DNA of 64,000 nucleotides from Parvibaculum sp. (GCA_019635955.1 JAHBYL010000007.1:20757-84756), one strand, 5' to 3'; counted from the first letter of the stretch, positions 18,931 through 28,263 are shown. Notes: generated by a model not told the origin, from the sequence alone. Numbers and translations: made by a program.

Positions 18931-20054
18931 TCCGGCAGCGGGCTGCCATTCGCGTTCTGGCCGGGCAGCGGGCTCCCGTCGATGAAGATCGAGAATTTGC
19001 GCAAGGGCTCGATCTGCGCAAAGCAGGTATTCAGCATCACGAGGATCGGCACGGCGAGTACCGCGCCGATCACGCCCCACATCCATCCCCAGAAGACGAT
19101 GGAGAGGAAGACGACTGCCGCGTTCAGCGTGTGGCGGCGGCCGAGGATCGAGGGCGTGACGAATTGCGACTCGATCAGATTCCAGAAGAGATAGAGCGCC
19201 GGCGCCAGAAGCGCGCGGCCCGGATCGTCAAATGTGATGAAGCCGACGAACCCCGTCAGCGCCATGCCGGCGGCGAGCCCTGCATAGGGCACGAAGTTCA
19301 GCAGCGCCGCCGCCGCCCCCCAGAGCGCCGCATTGGGCAGGCCGATCGCCCAGAGCGACAGGCCGATGGCGATGCCGAGCCCTGCATTGATGAGCGAGAT
19401 CGAGAGAAGATAGGTCGATATTTCACGCTCGATGCTGCGCAGGATGCGCCGCGCCTTTTCCTTGTCGGTGAGGCGATGTGCCGAGCGGATCACGCGGGCA
19501 CGGAGGAGCTCGCCGGTCGCCAGCAGAAAATAAAGCAGCACAATGAATATGAGGAAGGAGGCGCCCTTCTGGCCTGCCGCCTCCAGAGCTTGGGAGAGCA
19601 GGCTCGTTTCGCGCACAACGACTTCGCGCTCCGGCCGGTCGCCGCGCGTCAGTTCCTGCATCTGTTCGCTGGCGCGGCGCATCGCTTCCACCGGCTCGGC
19701 GATCTCGCCGGACTTCTGCCGCAACTCCTCGACGGCGGCGGGGATGCGGCCGGCCCATTCCGCTGCCGGTTCGGCCAGTGTCCAGGCCGCGGCAGCAAGC
19801 GCGCCGACGATCGCCGTCACCATGATGGCGGCGGAAAGCGCATCGGGCAGGAAGCGGAAGGGCGCCGCCCGCATCAGCGGCATCAGGATGAAGCTTGCGA
19901 CAACCGCCGCCGTCACCGGCGCGACGAGGTTCTGCGCGAGATAGGCCGTATAGAGAATGGCGAGGACCGCGAGAATCCCGAGCGAGGTTTCCGCGCGCAT
20001 CGCACGGGCGCGCGCTCCTTCCCCCGCTCGTTCCGCCTTCGGATTGTTCGACAA
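18927..20054 (-). CDS. AI-2E/PerM-family transporter
   Basis: A 375-residue protein with two N-terminal helices, a long amphipathic periplasmic or cytoplasmic segment (about 75-150) and several C-terminal helices containing the family block [25 protein letters not shown] (~238-262). The family includes the AI-2 exporter TqsA and cation/proton antiporters, so substrate assignment is open. The start is a TTG at 20054 preceded by GGGAGG at proper spacing; an internal ATG at 20000 has less support. It lies just downstream of rpoH on the same strand. Confidence 0.85.
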   Translation of the reverse strand: MSNNPKAERAGEGARARAMRAETSLGILAVLAILYTAYLAQNLVAPVTAAVVASFILMPLMRAAPFRFLPDALSAAIMVTAIVGALAAAAWTLAEPAAEWAGRIPAAVEELRQKSGEIAEPVEAMRRASEQMQELTRGDRPEREVVVRETSLLSQALEAAGQKGASFLIFIVLLYFLLATGELLRARVIRSAHRLTDKEKARRILRSIEREISTYLLSISLINAGLGIAIGLSLWAIGLPNAALWGAAAALLNFVPYAGLAAGMALTGFVGFITFDDPGRALLAPALYLFWNLIESQFVTPSILGRRHTLNAAVVFLSIVFWGWMWGVIGAVLAVPILVMLNTCFAQIEPLRKFSIFIDGSPLPGQNANGSPLPD

Positions 20055-20144
20055 GGCGCAGGCCTCCCGCCGGGATCAGCAGCCGCGATCCGGCCGCCCT
20101 CCCACAACGGTTGACTCACGCAAGGGTTCCCGTCTGGACGGCGC

Positions 20145-21101
20145 TCAGAAATCCGCCAGCGCGTCGCGCCGGGCATCCGCCTGGTCGCGCATGGCGGCTT
20201 TCATCGCCTTTTGCAGCTTTTCGAAAGCGCGCACTTCGATCTGGCGCACACGTTCGCGGCTGATGCCGTAATGCTGGGAGAGGTCCTCCAGCGTCGCCGG
20301 CTCGTCCTTCAGCCGCCGCTCGGTGAGGATATGCATCTCGCGCTCGTTCAGCGTTTCCATGGCGCGGGCCAGCATGTCGCGGCGGAGGTCCATCTCTTCC
20401 GCCTCGCCCAGCGTCGCTTCCTGATCGGCCGTGTCGTCCACCAGCCAGTCCTGCCACTCGCCGCTTTCGCTGTCCTGACGGAGCGGCGCATTCAGCGAAT
20501 TATCGGGCCCCGCCATGCGGCGGTTCATGGAGACGACTTCGTCCTCCGTCACGCCGAGGCGTTCGGAAATCTCCTTCACCTGTTCGGGGTGGAGGTCGCC
20601 ATCCTCGATCGCCTGGATCTGGCCCTTCACCTTGCGCAGGTTGAAGAAGAGCTTCTTCTGCGCCGCGGTCGTGCCCATCTTCACGAGCGACCAGCTGCGC
20701 AGGATATATTCCTGGATCGAGGCGCGGATCCACCACATGGCGTAAGTCGCCAGCCGGAAGCCCTTTTCCGGCTCGAAGCGCTTCACCGCCTGCATCAGGC
20801 CCACATTGCCTTCCGAGATCACCTCGCCGATCGGCAGGCCATAGCCGCGATAGCCCATTGCGATCTTCGCCACGAGGCGCAAATGGCTCGTCACCAGCTT
20901 GTGCGCGGCCTCGGTGTCCTCATGCTCCTTCCAGCGCTTGGCGAGCATGTATTCTTCCTGCGGCTCCAGCATGGGGAACTTGCGGATTTCCTGCAGGTAG
21001 CGCGACAGCGACCCTTCCGGGTTCGGCGCGGGCGCAAGCCTGGTGCCGGCGGTCTTTGCCACGGCCTTGCTGGCGGGCTTTTTCGCGTCGTCTTCGGCCA
21101 T
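20145..21101 (-). CDS. rpoH: RNA polymerase heat-shock sigma factor RpoH
   Basis: A 318-residue group-3 sigma-70 factor. The RpoH box QKKLFFNLRK at about 148-157 distinguishes it from RpoD. Region 2 (GNVGLMQAVKRFEPEKGFRLATYAMWWIRASIQ, ~98-130) binds the -10 element and core enzyme, and region 4 has a helix-turn-helix (LEDLSQHYGISRERVRQIE). It directs transcription of chaperone and protease genes. The ATG at 21101 is chosen; a longer frame from 21170 would add 23 residues but has no ribosome binding site. It is separated by 90 bases from the downstream permease gene. Confidence 0.95.
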   Translation of the reverse strand: MAEDDAKKPASKAVAKTAGTRLAPAPNPEGSLSRYLQEIRKFPMLEPQEEYMLAKRWKEHEDTEAAHKLVTSHLRLVAKIAMGYRGYGLPIGEVISEGNVGLMQAVKRFEPEKGFRLATYAMWWIRASIQEYILRSWSLVKMGTTAAQKKLFFNLRKVKGQIQAIEDGDLHPEQVKEISERLGVTEDEVVSMNRRMAGPDNSLNAPLRQDSESGEWQDWLVDDTADQEATLGEAEEMDLRRDMLARAMETLNEREMHILTERRLKDEPATLEDLSQHYGISRERVRQIEVRAFEKLQKAMKAAMRDQADARRDALADF

Positions 21102-21611
21102 TGGGCCCCCAATCCGGCTCGCGGGGCTCCCCTCGGGATTTCGGGGGTAGGGAGGCGCGAGCCCTGTCATTCGTCATTTGCGAGCCTTTCCCAAGGCTCT
21201 CTACCGGATAATACCCGAGGATTGCACTCGGACTATATGACACCGGAACGCTGGCGGAAACATGACGTTCCGCCCGCCTCGAAGGCATCTTGTCGCGGAA
21301 GCAGGGCCCTGAGACCCCCCGGCCGGCAGAGGGCTTATATGGGGTGGGTGAGGGAGAGTTAAAGGGGGATTTCAGGCGGTTTTGCGCGGTGCTTGGCTTC
21401 GACATTCACGTGCGGGAACAAGGCCACCCAACCAAAAGCTCATGACCCGCTTTATGCGGGTCATCCACGTCTTACTTCCACGGTTTCTGCTTTCAAGGCG
21501 TGGATGGCCCGGACAAGCCGGGCCATGACGGATCGGGGAGGGAGCCCTGTGCTCTCCGGAGTTTTGCATGCATAGCCAGCGTACCAGCATCCGCACCCAG
21601 CGAGGATGGGG
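21102..21611. other. Intergenic region upstream of rpoH, carrying a palindromic repeat
   Basis: About 510 bases without a supportable gene, between the rpoH start and the rluD stop. It must hold the rpoH promoter(s) on the minus strand; I see no strong match to a -35/-10 pair that I would fix. It also contains the second palindromic repeat at 21441-21530. The short open frames here are not conserved-looking and lack ribosome binding sites. Confidence 0.5.
21441..21530. repeat. Palindromic intergenic repeat, copy 2
   Basis: CATGACCCGC-TTTAT-GCGGGTCATCCACG at 21441-21469 is mirrored by CGTGGATGGCCCGG-ACAAG-CCGGGCCATGACG at 21499-21530: two GC-rich hairpins, each ending in ATGAC/GTCAT, joined by a CCACG/CGTGG pairing. 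This is the same architecture as the element at 2487-2602. It fits a REP/BIME-like palindromic family that is probably frequent in this genome. Confidence 0.7.
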
Positions 21612-22700
21612 TCATTCTCTCTCCAACTCCCTCACCAACTCCGCCATATCCTCCGGCAACGGAGCGTCGAAGCTTAGATGCTCGCCCGTCACCGGGTGTT
21701 CAAACCCCAGGTGCCAGGCGTGGAGTGCCTGGCGGCCTAGGCGGGCGAGGGCGGCGCGGGCGCCGTCCGATAATTTCGTCGCGCGGGTTTTCATGCCGGT
21801 GCCGTAGGTCGGGTCGCCCAGCACCGGGTGGCCGATATGCGTCATGTGCACGCGGATCTGGTGGGTGCGGCCGGTTTCGAGGCGGCATTCGACGAGCGAG
21901 ACGAGACCGTCCACGAATTCCTGCTCCACCTCGTAATGCGTGATGGCGCGGCGGCCGGCGGTGTTCTCGTCCTCATCATCGTCGCCCCGCCGCGCGCGCG
22001 GCTTCAGCGCCGCCATCTTCATGCGGTTGTGGCTCGAGCGCGCGATATTCGCGTCCACCGTGCCGCGCTTCGGCGAAGGCACGCCCCAGACCAGCGCCTT
22101 GTAGGCGCGGGTGAGTTTCCCGTCGCGGCCATGCGCGGCGAATTGCTCCGCGAGGCCCTTATGCGCGCGGTCCGTTTTCGCGACGACCATGAGGCCGGAC
22201 GTTTCCTTGTCGAGCCGGTGGACGATGCCGGGCCTGCGCTCGCCGCCGATGCCGGACAGCGTCTCGCCGCAATGGGCGATCAGCGCGTTCACCAGCGTCA
22301 TGTCGGGATTGCCGGGGGCGGGATGCACGACGAGCCCCGCAGGCTTCATCACCACGATGAGATCGGCGTCCTCATAGACCACGTCGAGCGGGATTTCCTG
22401 TCCCGCCGGCTTCGCGGGCGCGGGCGCCGGCAGCGTCACGGTGAGCCGCTCGCCTGCCTTCACGCGGGCGGAGGCATCGGTCAGGGGGCGCGGCGGGCTC
22501 GCCTCCAGCGCGACATGGCCCTCCTCGATCAGCTGTTTCAGCCGCGCGCGCGAGGGCGCGGCGGCGGTGCTTTCCTCCGCCGCGAACTTGCGGGCAAGGG
22601 CCTCCGTGAGATACTTGTCGAGGCGCATGCCGCTTTCATCGCTGGCGATGGTGAGCGTGTGGCGCGTTTCTTCGGTCGGGGACAGGACGGCGGACATCAT
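21612..22700 (-). CDS. rluD: RluD-type 23S rRNA pseudouridine synthase
   Basis: A 362-residue enzyme of the RluA/RluD family. An N-terminal S4 RNA-binding domain (about 25-95) is followed by the catalytic domain with HRLDKETSG near residues 162-170, whose Asp is the nucleophile, and the RTHQIRVH block near 278-285. With an S4 domain and this size it most likely modifies uridines 1911, 1915 and 1917 of 23S rRNA. A charged insert (RRGDDDEDEN) lies around 240. The ATGs at 22700 and 22697 overlap the start codon of the divergent gene. Confidence 0.92.
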   Translation of the reverse strand: MMSAVLSPTEETRHTLTIASDESGMRLDKYLTEALARKFAAEESTAAAPSRARLKQLIEEGHVALEASPPRPLTDASARVKAGERLTVTLPAPAPAKPAGQEIPLDVVYEDADLIVVMKPAGLVVHPAPGNPDMTLVNALIAHCGETLSGIGGERRPGIVHRLDKETSGLMVVAKTDRAHKGLAEQFAAHGRDGKLTRAYKALVWGVPSPKRGTVDANIARSSHNRMKMAALKPRARRGDDDEDENTAGRRAITHYEVEQEFVDGLVSLVECRLETGRTHQIRVHMTHIGHPVLGDPTYGTGMKTRATKLSDGARAALARLGRQALHAWHLGFEHPVTGEHLSFDAPLPEDMAELVRELERE

Positions 22701-23106
22701 GAGCGGGACTATACCACCGGCAAGCGGCGCGTCGCGCGATCAGGTCGAGCCCGGCCAGCCAATCGACGAGGAGAAGCTCAGGCGCCTCAAACTGATGATG
22801 GGCGTGATGTCGGGCTTTCTCGTCCTCACCTTCATGGTGGTGGTGGCCGCTTTCGTCTGGCGGCTCACGGGGGGCGCGCCGGCGGGCGAGGCCCCGCGCG
22901 CCGCGCATCCCGCCGGTTATTTCGGTGTGTCGCGCGTCGCGATTGCGCCGGGCGAGGCCGTGCGCTCCGTCACGCTGGGCGAGGGGCGGCTTGCGATCCA
23001 TGTCGCGGGCGATAATGGCGAGGCCGTGATCCTGGTGGACCCGAAGAGCGGCGCCGAGCTTGGCCGCATCCTGCTCTCGCCGCTCTCGGATTTCGCGGCG
23101 CGATAG
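22699..23106 (+). CDS. Single-pass membrane protein next to rluD (DUF6476-like)
   Basis: A 135-residue protein with a short N-terminal cytoplasmic part, one membrane helix (about 37-58, VMSGFLVLTFMVVVAAFVW) and a C-terminal domain with several short strands. In alphaproteobacteria a protein of this design commonly sits divergently from rluD and has been grouped as DUF6476; that name is from memory. No function known. The proposed ATG at 22699 overlaps the rluD start codon, so a later start cannot be excluded, but the region from 22699 is in frame and codes plausibly. Confidence 0.65.
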   Translation: MSGTIPPASGASRDQVEPGQPIDEEKLRRLKLMMGVMSGFLVLTFMVVVAAFVWRLTGGAPAGEAPRAAHPAGYFGVSRVAIAPGEAVRSVTLGEGRLAIHVAGDNGEAVILVDPKSGAELGRILLSPLSDFAAR

Positions 23107-23624
23107 ATCGCGCCCCGGGGCCGAGGGCTCGTAACCGTTCCAGGCAGTTCAAACAGGATTTGCCGCGCCGATGCTTCGGGGCGGTTTTCCGTGCTGCCGA
23201 TTTTGGGGGACGGAGGGTGCCGCCGGTGCCGGGGGAGGAGGGAGGATGGCACCGGCGGCATTCTGAAGACGCCCAGTCGGGGAGGAGGTCGACCGGCGTT
23301 TCGTGAAATGAATATCGCCCGTGAATGACATATTGTCAATCGCCGTATTTGTGCGTTGCAAAAATTTAACACAGTCTGGCTTGATACCGGAAAGCGCTAT
23401 AAGTCATTGAATACGCTTGTGTTATTTAGTGAAATGCGGAGTTCTAGGCCGTAAAAATCGCCCGGGTGCGGTCGAATGACGCAGTGCGGCGGGGCGTGTT
23501 TAGGGGCTGACCCCTAGAATTTGGGAGGCCATTCTGCGGGTTCGGGGGCGGGATGCCGCCGACATGTATGAAGGGGCTTGCGCGCTCCGCCGCGCCGTCC
23601 TAGAAGGAGCGCCCGAACTGGTCC
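23107..23624. other. Gene-free region before tRNA-Glu, with an AT-rich stretch
   Basis: About 520 bases with no supportable gene. The part 23320-23450 is markedly AT-rich for this genome and contains TGACA-TAT-TGTCA (23326-23338), the pair TAACACA (23367-23373) / TGTGTTA (23418-23424), and a hairpin TAGGGG-CTGA-CCCCTA (23501-23516). The promoter of the tRNA gene should be here, but no -35/-10 pair is convincing. A small RNA gene is possible but not shown. Confidence 0.45.
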
Positions 23625-23700
23625 GTCCCCTTCGTCTAGCGGTCCAGGACGTCGCCCTCTCACGGCGAAAACAGGGGTTCGAGTCCCCTAGGGGACGCCA
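23625..23700 (+). tRNA. tRNA-Glu (anticodon CTC)
   Basis: Cloverleaf of 76 bases: acceptor GTCCCCT (23625-23631) pairs with AGGGGAC (23690-23696), then G73 and an encoded CCA. The anticodon stem closes on the loop CTCTCAC, giving anticodon CTC. The T arm contains GGTTCGAGTCC. Confidence 0.95.
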
Positions 23701-23741
23701 ATTCTTCCAGAAAAATCAGTGCCTTGCCGTCTGGCCGCCGG

Positions 23742-24152
23742 TCAGATCCAGATCGCGGCCGCCTGCATGGCGAGCGCGATCAGCGCGCCGATGAGCAGGA
23801 TCATCGAGGAGGCGAGGCCGACCGTGAAGCCGGTCGAGCGCTTCAGCGCCGCCGCGTAGTAGCCCCTGGCATAGAGCACCCGGCCGATCGGATAGAAGAT
23901 GCCGATGGCCGCCGCCCAGAGATCGCCGATCGTCAGCGCGAAGAGCCAGAGCGCCGGCAGGAAAAGCAGCAGGTTCTCGGCCGTGTTGCCCTGTACCCGG
24001 AGAACGCGGAGGAAATCGTCAGGCCCGTCCATGCGCGGCGCGGGAATATTGAAGGCGCCCCGTGCCTTGCCGACCTTGTAGGCCATCCAGAAATAGACGA
24101 TGAGCGTTATGATCGTGACCAGGCCGGTCAACGGATAGGCGAACGGCGTCAT
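23742..24152 (-). CDS. MAPEG-family membrane protein, copy 3
   Basis: A 136-residue, four-helix MAPEG protein with the pattern RVQGNTAENLLLFLPALWLFAL around residues 51-72, carrying N-x-x-E. A proline-rich cytoplasmic segment precedes it. GGGAGAC lies ahead of the ATG at 24152. It stands alone, convergent with the tRNA-Glu gene, and is only loosely similar to the two MAPEG proteins at 10.7-11.7 kb. Enzymatic role unknown. Confidence 0.82.
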   Translation of the reverse strand: MTPFAYPLTGLVTIITLIVYFWMAYKVGKARGAFNIPAPRMDGPDDFLRVLRVQGNTAENLLLFLPALWLFALTIGDLWAAAIGIFYPIGRVLYARGYYAAALKRSTGFTVGLASSMILLIGALIALAMQAAAIWI

Positions 24153-24242
24153 GACAGTCTCCCCGGTGCGGTGCCCGTACCAAGGAAATCAGCTTGCGGT
24201 GATTCCGGCAATCAAAAGAGCAGCGGCCGGGGAACCGCCGGA

Positions 24243-24986
24243 TCAGTTGGCGACGCCGGCCTCGAGCGCCCGAATCCGCGCCAGAAGCGCCTTGTCGCCC
24301 ACGTGAATTTCGGCCGGGTCGGCCTGCTCCTCGGCGGGGTAGCTCGCATGGGCCTCGCTCCCCATGGCGTCGAGCCGCTCGAGCGTCGCCTTCACCTCGG
24401 CAAGCGTGCGGGCGGCTTCCTCGTCGTCGAAGGCAAGGGGGGCGGCAGGTGCGCCGGCCGCGTCCACCACTATCGGCACCGCGGCCACTGCCGTCTGGCT
24501 CACGGGGGCCGCTTCGTCCATCACGGCTTCTAGGGCCGCGAGCTCCCGTTTCAGCGCGGCGAAGCGTTCGGCCCGCTCGGCTGCAAGCTCCGCATTGCTC
24601 CGGAGCGAGGCTCTCAGGCTCTCCGCCTCGGAGGACAGGGCCGCAAGTTCGCCTGCAAGGCGGTCCGCCTCAGCACGCAAGCTGTTGTTTTCGTTGGAGA
24701 TCGCTTGCCAGTCGCGCAGGGCGGCATCGCGCTCGGCGGCAAGCGCATCGGTGTCCCGCCGCAATTGTCCGATCTCGGCTTGGAGGGGGGCAATTTCGGC
24801 CTGCTGGCGCTGGATGAGGAGGTCGAGTTCCCGAGCCCGTTCGCTTTCCGCGGCTTCATCCGTCGCGCCGGAAAGGGCCCGGGTGGTCACGGTGACGGCC
24901 CGGCGCCAGACGAACTGGGCCGCGATCGCCGCGAACAGGGTCGCGACGAAGAAGCCGAGCGCAATCAGCATCAAATTCTCGATCAT
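24243..24986 (-). CDS. Membrane-anchored coiled-coil protein
   Basis: A 247-residue protein with one N-terminal membrane helix (about 3-25, LMLIALGFFVATLFAAIAAQFVW) followed by a long heptad-rich region of Ala, Glu, Leu and Arg (about 45-160) that should form a coiled coil in the cytoplasm, then an acidic C-terminus. I recognise no family. The layout resembles membrane-tethered scaffolds, but no specific role can be assigned. Its composition matches the surrounding genes. Confidence 0.7.
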   Translation of the reverse strand: MIENLMLIALGFFVATLFAAIAAQFVWRRAVTVTTRALSGATDEAAESERARELDLLIQRQQAEIAPLQAEIGQLRRDTDALAAERDAALRDWQAISNENNSLRAEADRLAGELAALSSEAESLRASLRSNAELAAERAERFAALKRELAALEAVMDEAAPVSQTAVAAVPIVVDAAGAPAAPLAFDDEEAARTLAEVKATLERLDAMGSEAHASYPAEEQADPAEIHVGDKALLARIRALEAGVAN

Positions 24987-25108
24987 GGCCTGCCCGCCGG
25001 GGTTGCGCCGTGGAAATAGGGTCGTGCGCGATGCGGGGCGCAGCCTGCCAGAAATCCAGCCCGGCTGCTACCTCACAGCTCTTGTCCGCTCGTCGCCCGA
25101 GGCCCGCG

Positions 25109-25720
25109 TCAGAAGGGCAGCCACTCGCGCGATTTCGTGTACTTCAGGTAGCCGACCGAGGCGCCGAGCCTCACGCCAACGCCGGCGCGCATCGGCGCCA
25201 GAATGATATTGTCGCGCTGCTGATAATTGACGCCGATACCGCCGATCAGATAGGCGCTGCCTTCCACGCCCGGGAAGCGCTGATAGATGGCGTCGCCATT
25301 CGGCAGTTCATAGACCAGCGTGAAGACCTTCACCGCATTGCCGCCGAAGTCCCAGCCTGCGCTCGGCCCTTGCCAATAGACGGACTGCCTCGTGCCGTTC
25401 TTCATCACGAGTTCGCCCTGACCATAACGGAGGCCGACGACGAAGGCGCCGCTCGCCTCCTCGCCTTTGATATAGGCATTGGGTTCGCCGTAACGCTGGA
25501 AGACGCTATGCACGGCATCGGCGAGGCCCTGAGAGACATCCCCGAAGAAATTGCCCGCTTCCCTGACGATCTCATCTTCCTTGTAGGTGTCCTGGCGGTC
25601 GCCCGACTGCGCCGCGGCGGGAAGCGCGGCAGCGGCCAGAAATGCCATCGCCACAAGAATGCCCGCCATGCGCTGTGCGGCCTGCGAGGCGCCTTTTGCC
25701 TCCAGGTTGAAGATCGTCAT
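25109..25720 (-). CDS. eipA: DUF1134/EipA-family envelope protein
   Basis: A 203-residue protein with a signal peptide ending near ALPAAAQ (about residue 37) and the DUF1134 core: GEPNAYIKGEEASGAFVVGLRYG, VYWQGPSAGWDFGG, FTLVYELPNGDAIYQRFPGVEGSAYLIGG and a final YLKYT. In Brucella, EipA is a conserved periplasmic protein needed for envelope integrity and virulence; a structural envelope role is likely here too. The ATG at 25720, following GGGAGAG, is preferred over the upstream one, which lacks a signal-like start. It is divergent from the ydbH operon. Confidence 0.88.
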   Translation of the reverse strand: MTIFNLEAKGASQAAQRMAGILVAMAFLAAAALPAAAQSGDRQDTYKEDEIVREAGNFFGDVSQGLADAVHSVFQRYGEPNAYIKGEEASGAFVVGLRYGQGELVMKNGTRQSVYWQGPSAGWDFGGNAVKVFTLVYELPNGDAIYQRFPGVEGSAYLIGGIGVNYQQRDNIILAPMRAGVGVRLGASVGYLKYTKSREWLPF

Positions 25721-25910
25721 GCTGCTCTCCCTTTCCCGTCCCGGCTTTCCGGAGCGGCGCCATTCATTCGCCATCGAATCGCCGTCAATCGCTGCAAAAG
25801 TCTATAATAGAATCGAGTGGATCGAGGCTCGCGATATTGGCGGCACAGCATGGCGAAACAGTGACCGTAAGAGAAAGAAGGTCTGAAATCCGCCTGCGGG
25901 GCAGGGCCTC

Positions 25911-27980
25911 ATGCTGAAGACGCGCGGACGCCTGGTTGCAGTTGTCGCGGCCGTTCTTCTGCTTGTCATGGCGATCGCCGTCGTCTGGGCATGGCAGCAG
26001 CGGCGCGGCTTTGCCGAGCAGATGATCGGCCAGGCGCTGGCGGAACGGGACATTTCGCCCGTTTCCTTTTCGGTCTCATTCATCGGGCTGCGGAGCATCA
26101 CGCTTGCCGATGTGGTGGTGGGCGACCCCGCTTCGCCCGATGCGAGCATTCGCAGCGTCACGGTCTTCTATTCGCTTGGCGAGCTCATATCGGGCCGCGT
26201 TCGCTCCATCGAGATCGAGGAGGCAACCGGCAAGATCACTCTTTCGGACGAAGGATTGTCGCTTGGCGCCCTCGACCCGCTGCTGCAGGGCGGCGGCGGG
26301 TCCGGCGCTCTCCATGTGCCCCCCGTGGAGGTCGACAGCGCCCGGCTTGCCGTTGGAACCCCGAGAGGAACATTCTCGATCAGCGGTCCTTTGTCCATCC
26401 GGCCCGAAGGCGACAGCTTCGTGGTCTCGACGGGCGGCGTGCTGATCCGGGAGGAGACGGAGTCGCCCCGGGTCGCGCCGCTGCATGCGGCGGGCGAAGC
26501 CCAGATCGCGGCAAGCGGTATTTCGGTTGAAGGATTGCTTTCCACTGCCGCCGGAAACGAAAGCGACGTCGCGCTCATCCAGTTCGAGGGCAGATACGAC
26601 ACAGTGGCAAAGAGTGGCGTGCTGCATGGCGAAGGCGCGCTTTCCTTCGAGAGAGACGGCATGACCGTGGCGCGTCTCGCGCCCGCATTGGCGCCTTACT
26701 ATATCGATCTGACCGGCGGCGTCGCCTATCGCGCCGAAGCCAGATATGACGGCGAAACGCTCGCGGTGGATGGCGAAGCCGACCTGCAGGACGTCGCCTT
26801 GCGGCAGACGGCGGCAGGCGACGGGCGCGCTTCGGGCCGCGTTTCCTTTTCCGCAGCATTCGGCGATGGCTCCACGCCGTACCGAATGGAACTCGCCGGT
26901 CTTCGTGTCGAAGATCTGGCGCAGCCGGTGCGATTTGCGCCCGTGCTCATCGACGGGCCGGTGACGCTGGACGGCAGCCGCGCCGAAGGCAAGTTCGTGC
27001 TGCGGAGCGCCGTGCCCGCCATTCGCGGGGCAAGGCTCGCGAACATCGATGCGCATTTCGATCTGTCGAAAGGCGAGGGACGCATCCGCGCCAACGGCGA
27101 CCTGTCTTTTGCGCCGGGCCGTCTGGAACCGCATCTCATTCTGCCCGTGCTCGGCACCACCGTGATGCAGGTGAGCGGGGGCCTCTCCTACAATGCGGAT
27201 GCCACGCTTTCCCGGACGGCACTTTCGACATCCGGCAATGCCACGCTCCGCGATGTCGGCCTGGTCACATCGGCGGCGACCCTGCGCGGGATCGATGGAG
27301 AACTTGCGTTCTCGCGCCTTGTGCCCCCGCGCACGAAAGGTGTGCAGACAATCACCGTGCGTTCGATCGAAGCCGGGGTGCCGCTCGAGAGCGGTACGAT
27401 CGCGTTCGAAGCCGACCGCGACGGCATAAGACTTGTCGATGCCCGTTGGCCCTTTGCCGATGGCAGGCTCACCCTCACATCGTCAGGCGCTTCGGTGCTT
27501 GCCGACAATACGGTCTTCCTGCTCACGGTCGAGAATGTAGATCTCGGAAAACTGCTTGCGATTGCGGAAGTGCCGGGCCTGCGGGCGACGGGGCATATCG
27601 GCGGACGCATTCCCGTGATGATCCGCGACGGCGATCCCATTCTCGTCGACGGTTCGCTGGCGGCTCTCGAGAAGGGCGTCATCGTCTATCGGAGCGAGGC
27701 GACCGATGCAGCGCAAACCGAGCAGACCAAGCTGCTGACCGACGCGCTCAGGAATTTTCACTACACGGAATTGAGTGGCGGCCTTTCCGGCAATGCGAAC
27801 GGCGCGGTGGTGCTGCGTCTTTCGCTGCGCGGGTCCAACCCCGATCTCTATGAAGGCTATCCTTTTGCCATCAATGTGAATGTCGAAGGATCGCTTGCGG
27901 ACCTCTTCCGCCATGGTACGGTTGGACTCCGGCCGCTCGAACTGATCCGGCAGCATCCAGATGCGGCGACGAAACCGTGA
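25911..27980 (+). CDS. ydbH: YdbH-family intermembrane transport protein
   Basis: A 689-residue protein with one N-terminal membrane anchor (about 8-28) and a long, strand-rich body typical of AsmA-like/YdbH bridge proteins. Its C-terminus (FHYTELSGGLSGNANGAV then LRLSLRGSNPDLYEGYPF) is the diagnostic part of the YdbH family. In E. coli, YdbH spans the periplasm and, with the lipoprotein YnbE, moves phospholipids toward the outer membrane, with partial overlap with YhdP and TamB. The gene starts at an ATG after a purine-rich leader and leads a ydbH-ynbE-ydbL operon. Confidence 0.88.
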   Translation: MLKTRGRLVAVVAAVLLLVMAIAVVWAWQQRRGFAEQMIGQALAERDISPVSFSVSFIGLRSITLADVVVGDPASPDASIRSVTVFYSLGELISGRVRSIEIEEATGKITLSDEGLSLGALDPLLQGGGGSGALHVPPVEVDSARLAVGTPRGTFSISGPLSIRPEGDSFVVSTGGVLIREETESPRVAPLHAAGEAQIAASGISVEGLLSTAAGNESDVALIQFEGRYDTVAKSGVLHGEGALSFERDGMTVARLAPALAPYYIDLTGGVAYRAEARYDGETLAVDGEADLQDVALRQTAAGDGRASGRVSFSAAFGDGSTPYRMELAGLRVEDLAQPVRFAPVLIDGPVTLDGSRAEGKFVLRSAVPAIRGARLANIDAHFDLSKGEGRIRANGDLSFAPGRLEPHLILPVLGTTVMQVSGGLSYNADATLSRTALSTSGNATLRDVGLVTSAATLRGIDGELAFSRLVPPRTKGVQTITVRSIEAGVPLESGTIAFEADRDGIRLVDARWPFADGRLTLTSSGASVLADNTVFLLTVENVDLGKLLAIAEVPGLRATGHIGGRIPVMIRDGDPILVDGSLAALEKGVIVYRSEATDAAQTEQTKLLTDALRNFHYTELSGGLSGNANGAVVLRLSLRGSNPDLYEGYPFAINVNVEGSLADLFRHGTVGLRPLELIRQHPDAATKP

Positions 27981-28015
27981 AGGGCCTTCGAGCACCGAGC
28001 ATCCGAGAGAAGCAT

Positions 28016-28249
28016 ATGCAGAGATATCGAGAATACGATCGACGGTTTTCGAGCGGGCGGCGCCTCGTGCTGCCGGTTGCGATGGGCGGTCTGACGCTGC
28101 TGATCGCGGGATGCAATCCGACGGTGAAGATCGAAGCGCCGGACAAGCCCATCGAGATCAATCTCAACGTGAAGATCGAGCAGGAGGTGCGCGTCAGGGT
28201 CGACCGCGATCTCGACGATCTTCTCGCCAAAAATCCCGACCTGTTCTGA
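28016..28249 (+). CDS. ynbE: YnbE-family outer-membrane lipoprotein
   Basis: A 77-residue lipoprotein with a signal peptide and lipobox (LLIAGC, modified Cys near residue 33), followed by the family end NPTVKIEAPDKPIEINLNV and KVDRDLDDLL-type sequence. In E. coli YnbE joins the C-terminal end of YdbH by beta-strand pairing at the outer membrane. The ATG at 28016 after GAGAGAAG is preferred; a GTG at 27977 would overlap the ydbH stop and add a non-conserved leader. Confidence 0.9.
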   Translation: MQRYREYDRRFSSGRRLVLPVAMGGLTLLIAGCNPTVKIEAPDKPIEINLNVKIEQEVRVRVDRDLDDLLAKNPDLF

Positions 28250-28263
28250 GGGAGACAAGGATC

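Noticed and set aside
21393..21575. Short frame across the palindromic repeat near rpoH
   Set aside because: It is created by the repeat itself and has no coding features.
23377..23410. Promoter TTGATA...TATAAG before tRNA-Glu
   Set aside because: The two elements are only 11 bases apart, too close for sigma-70.
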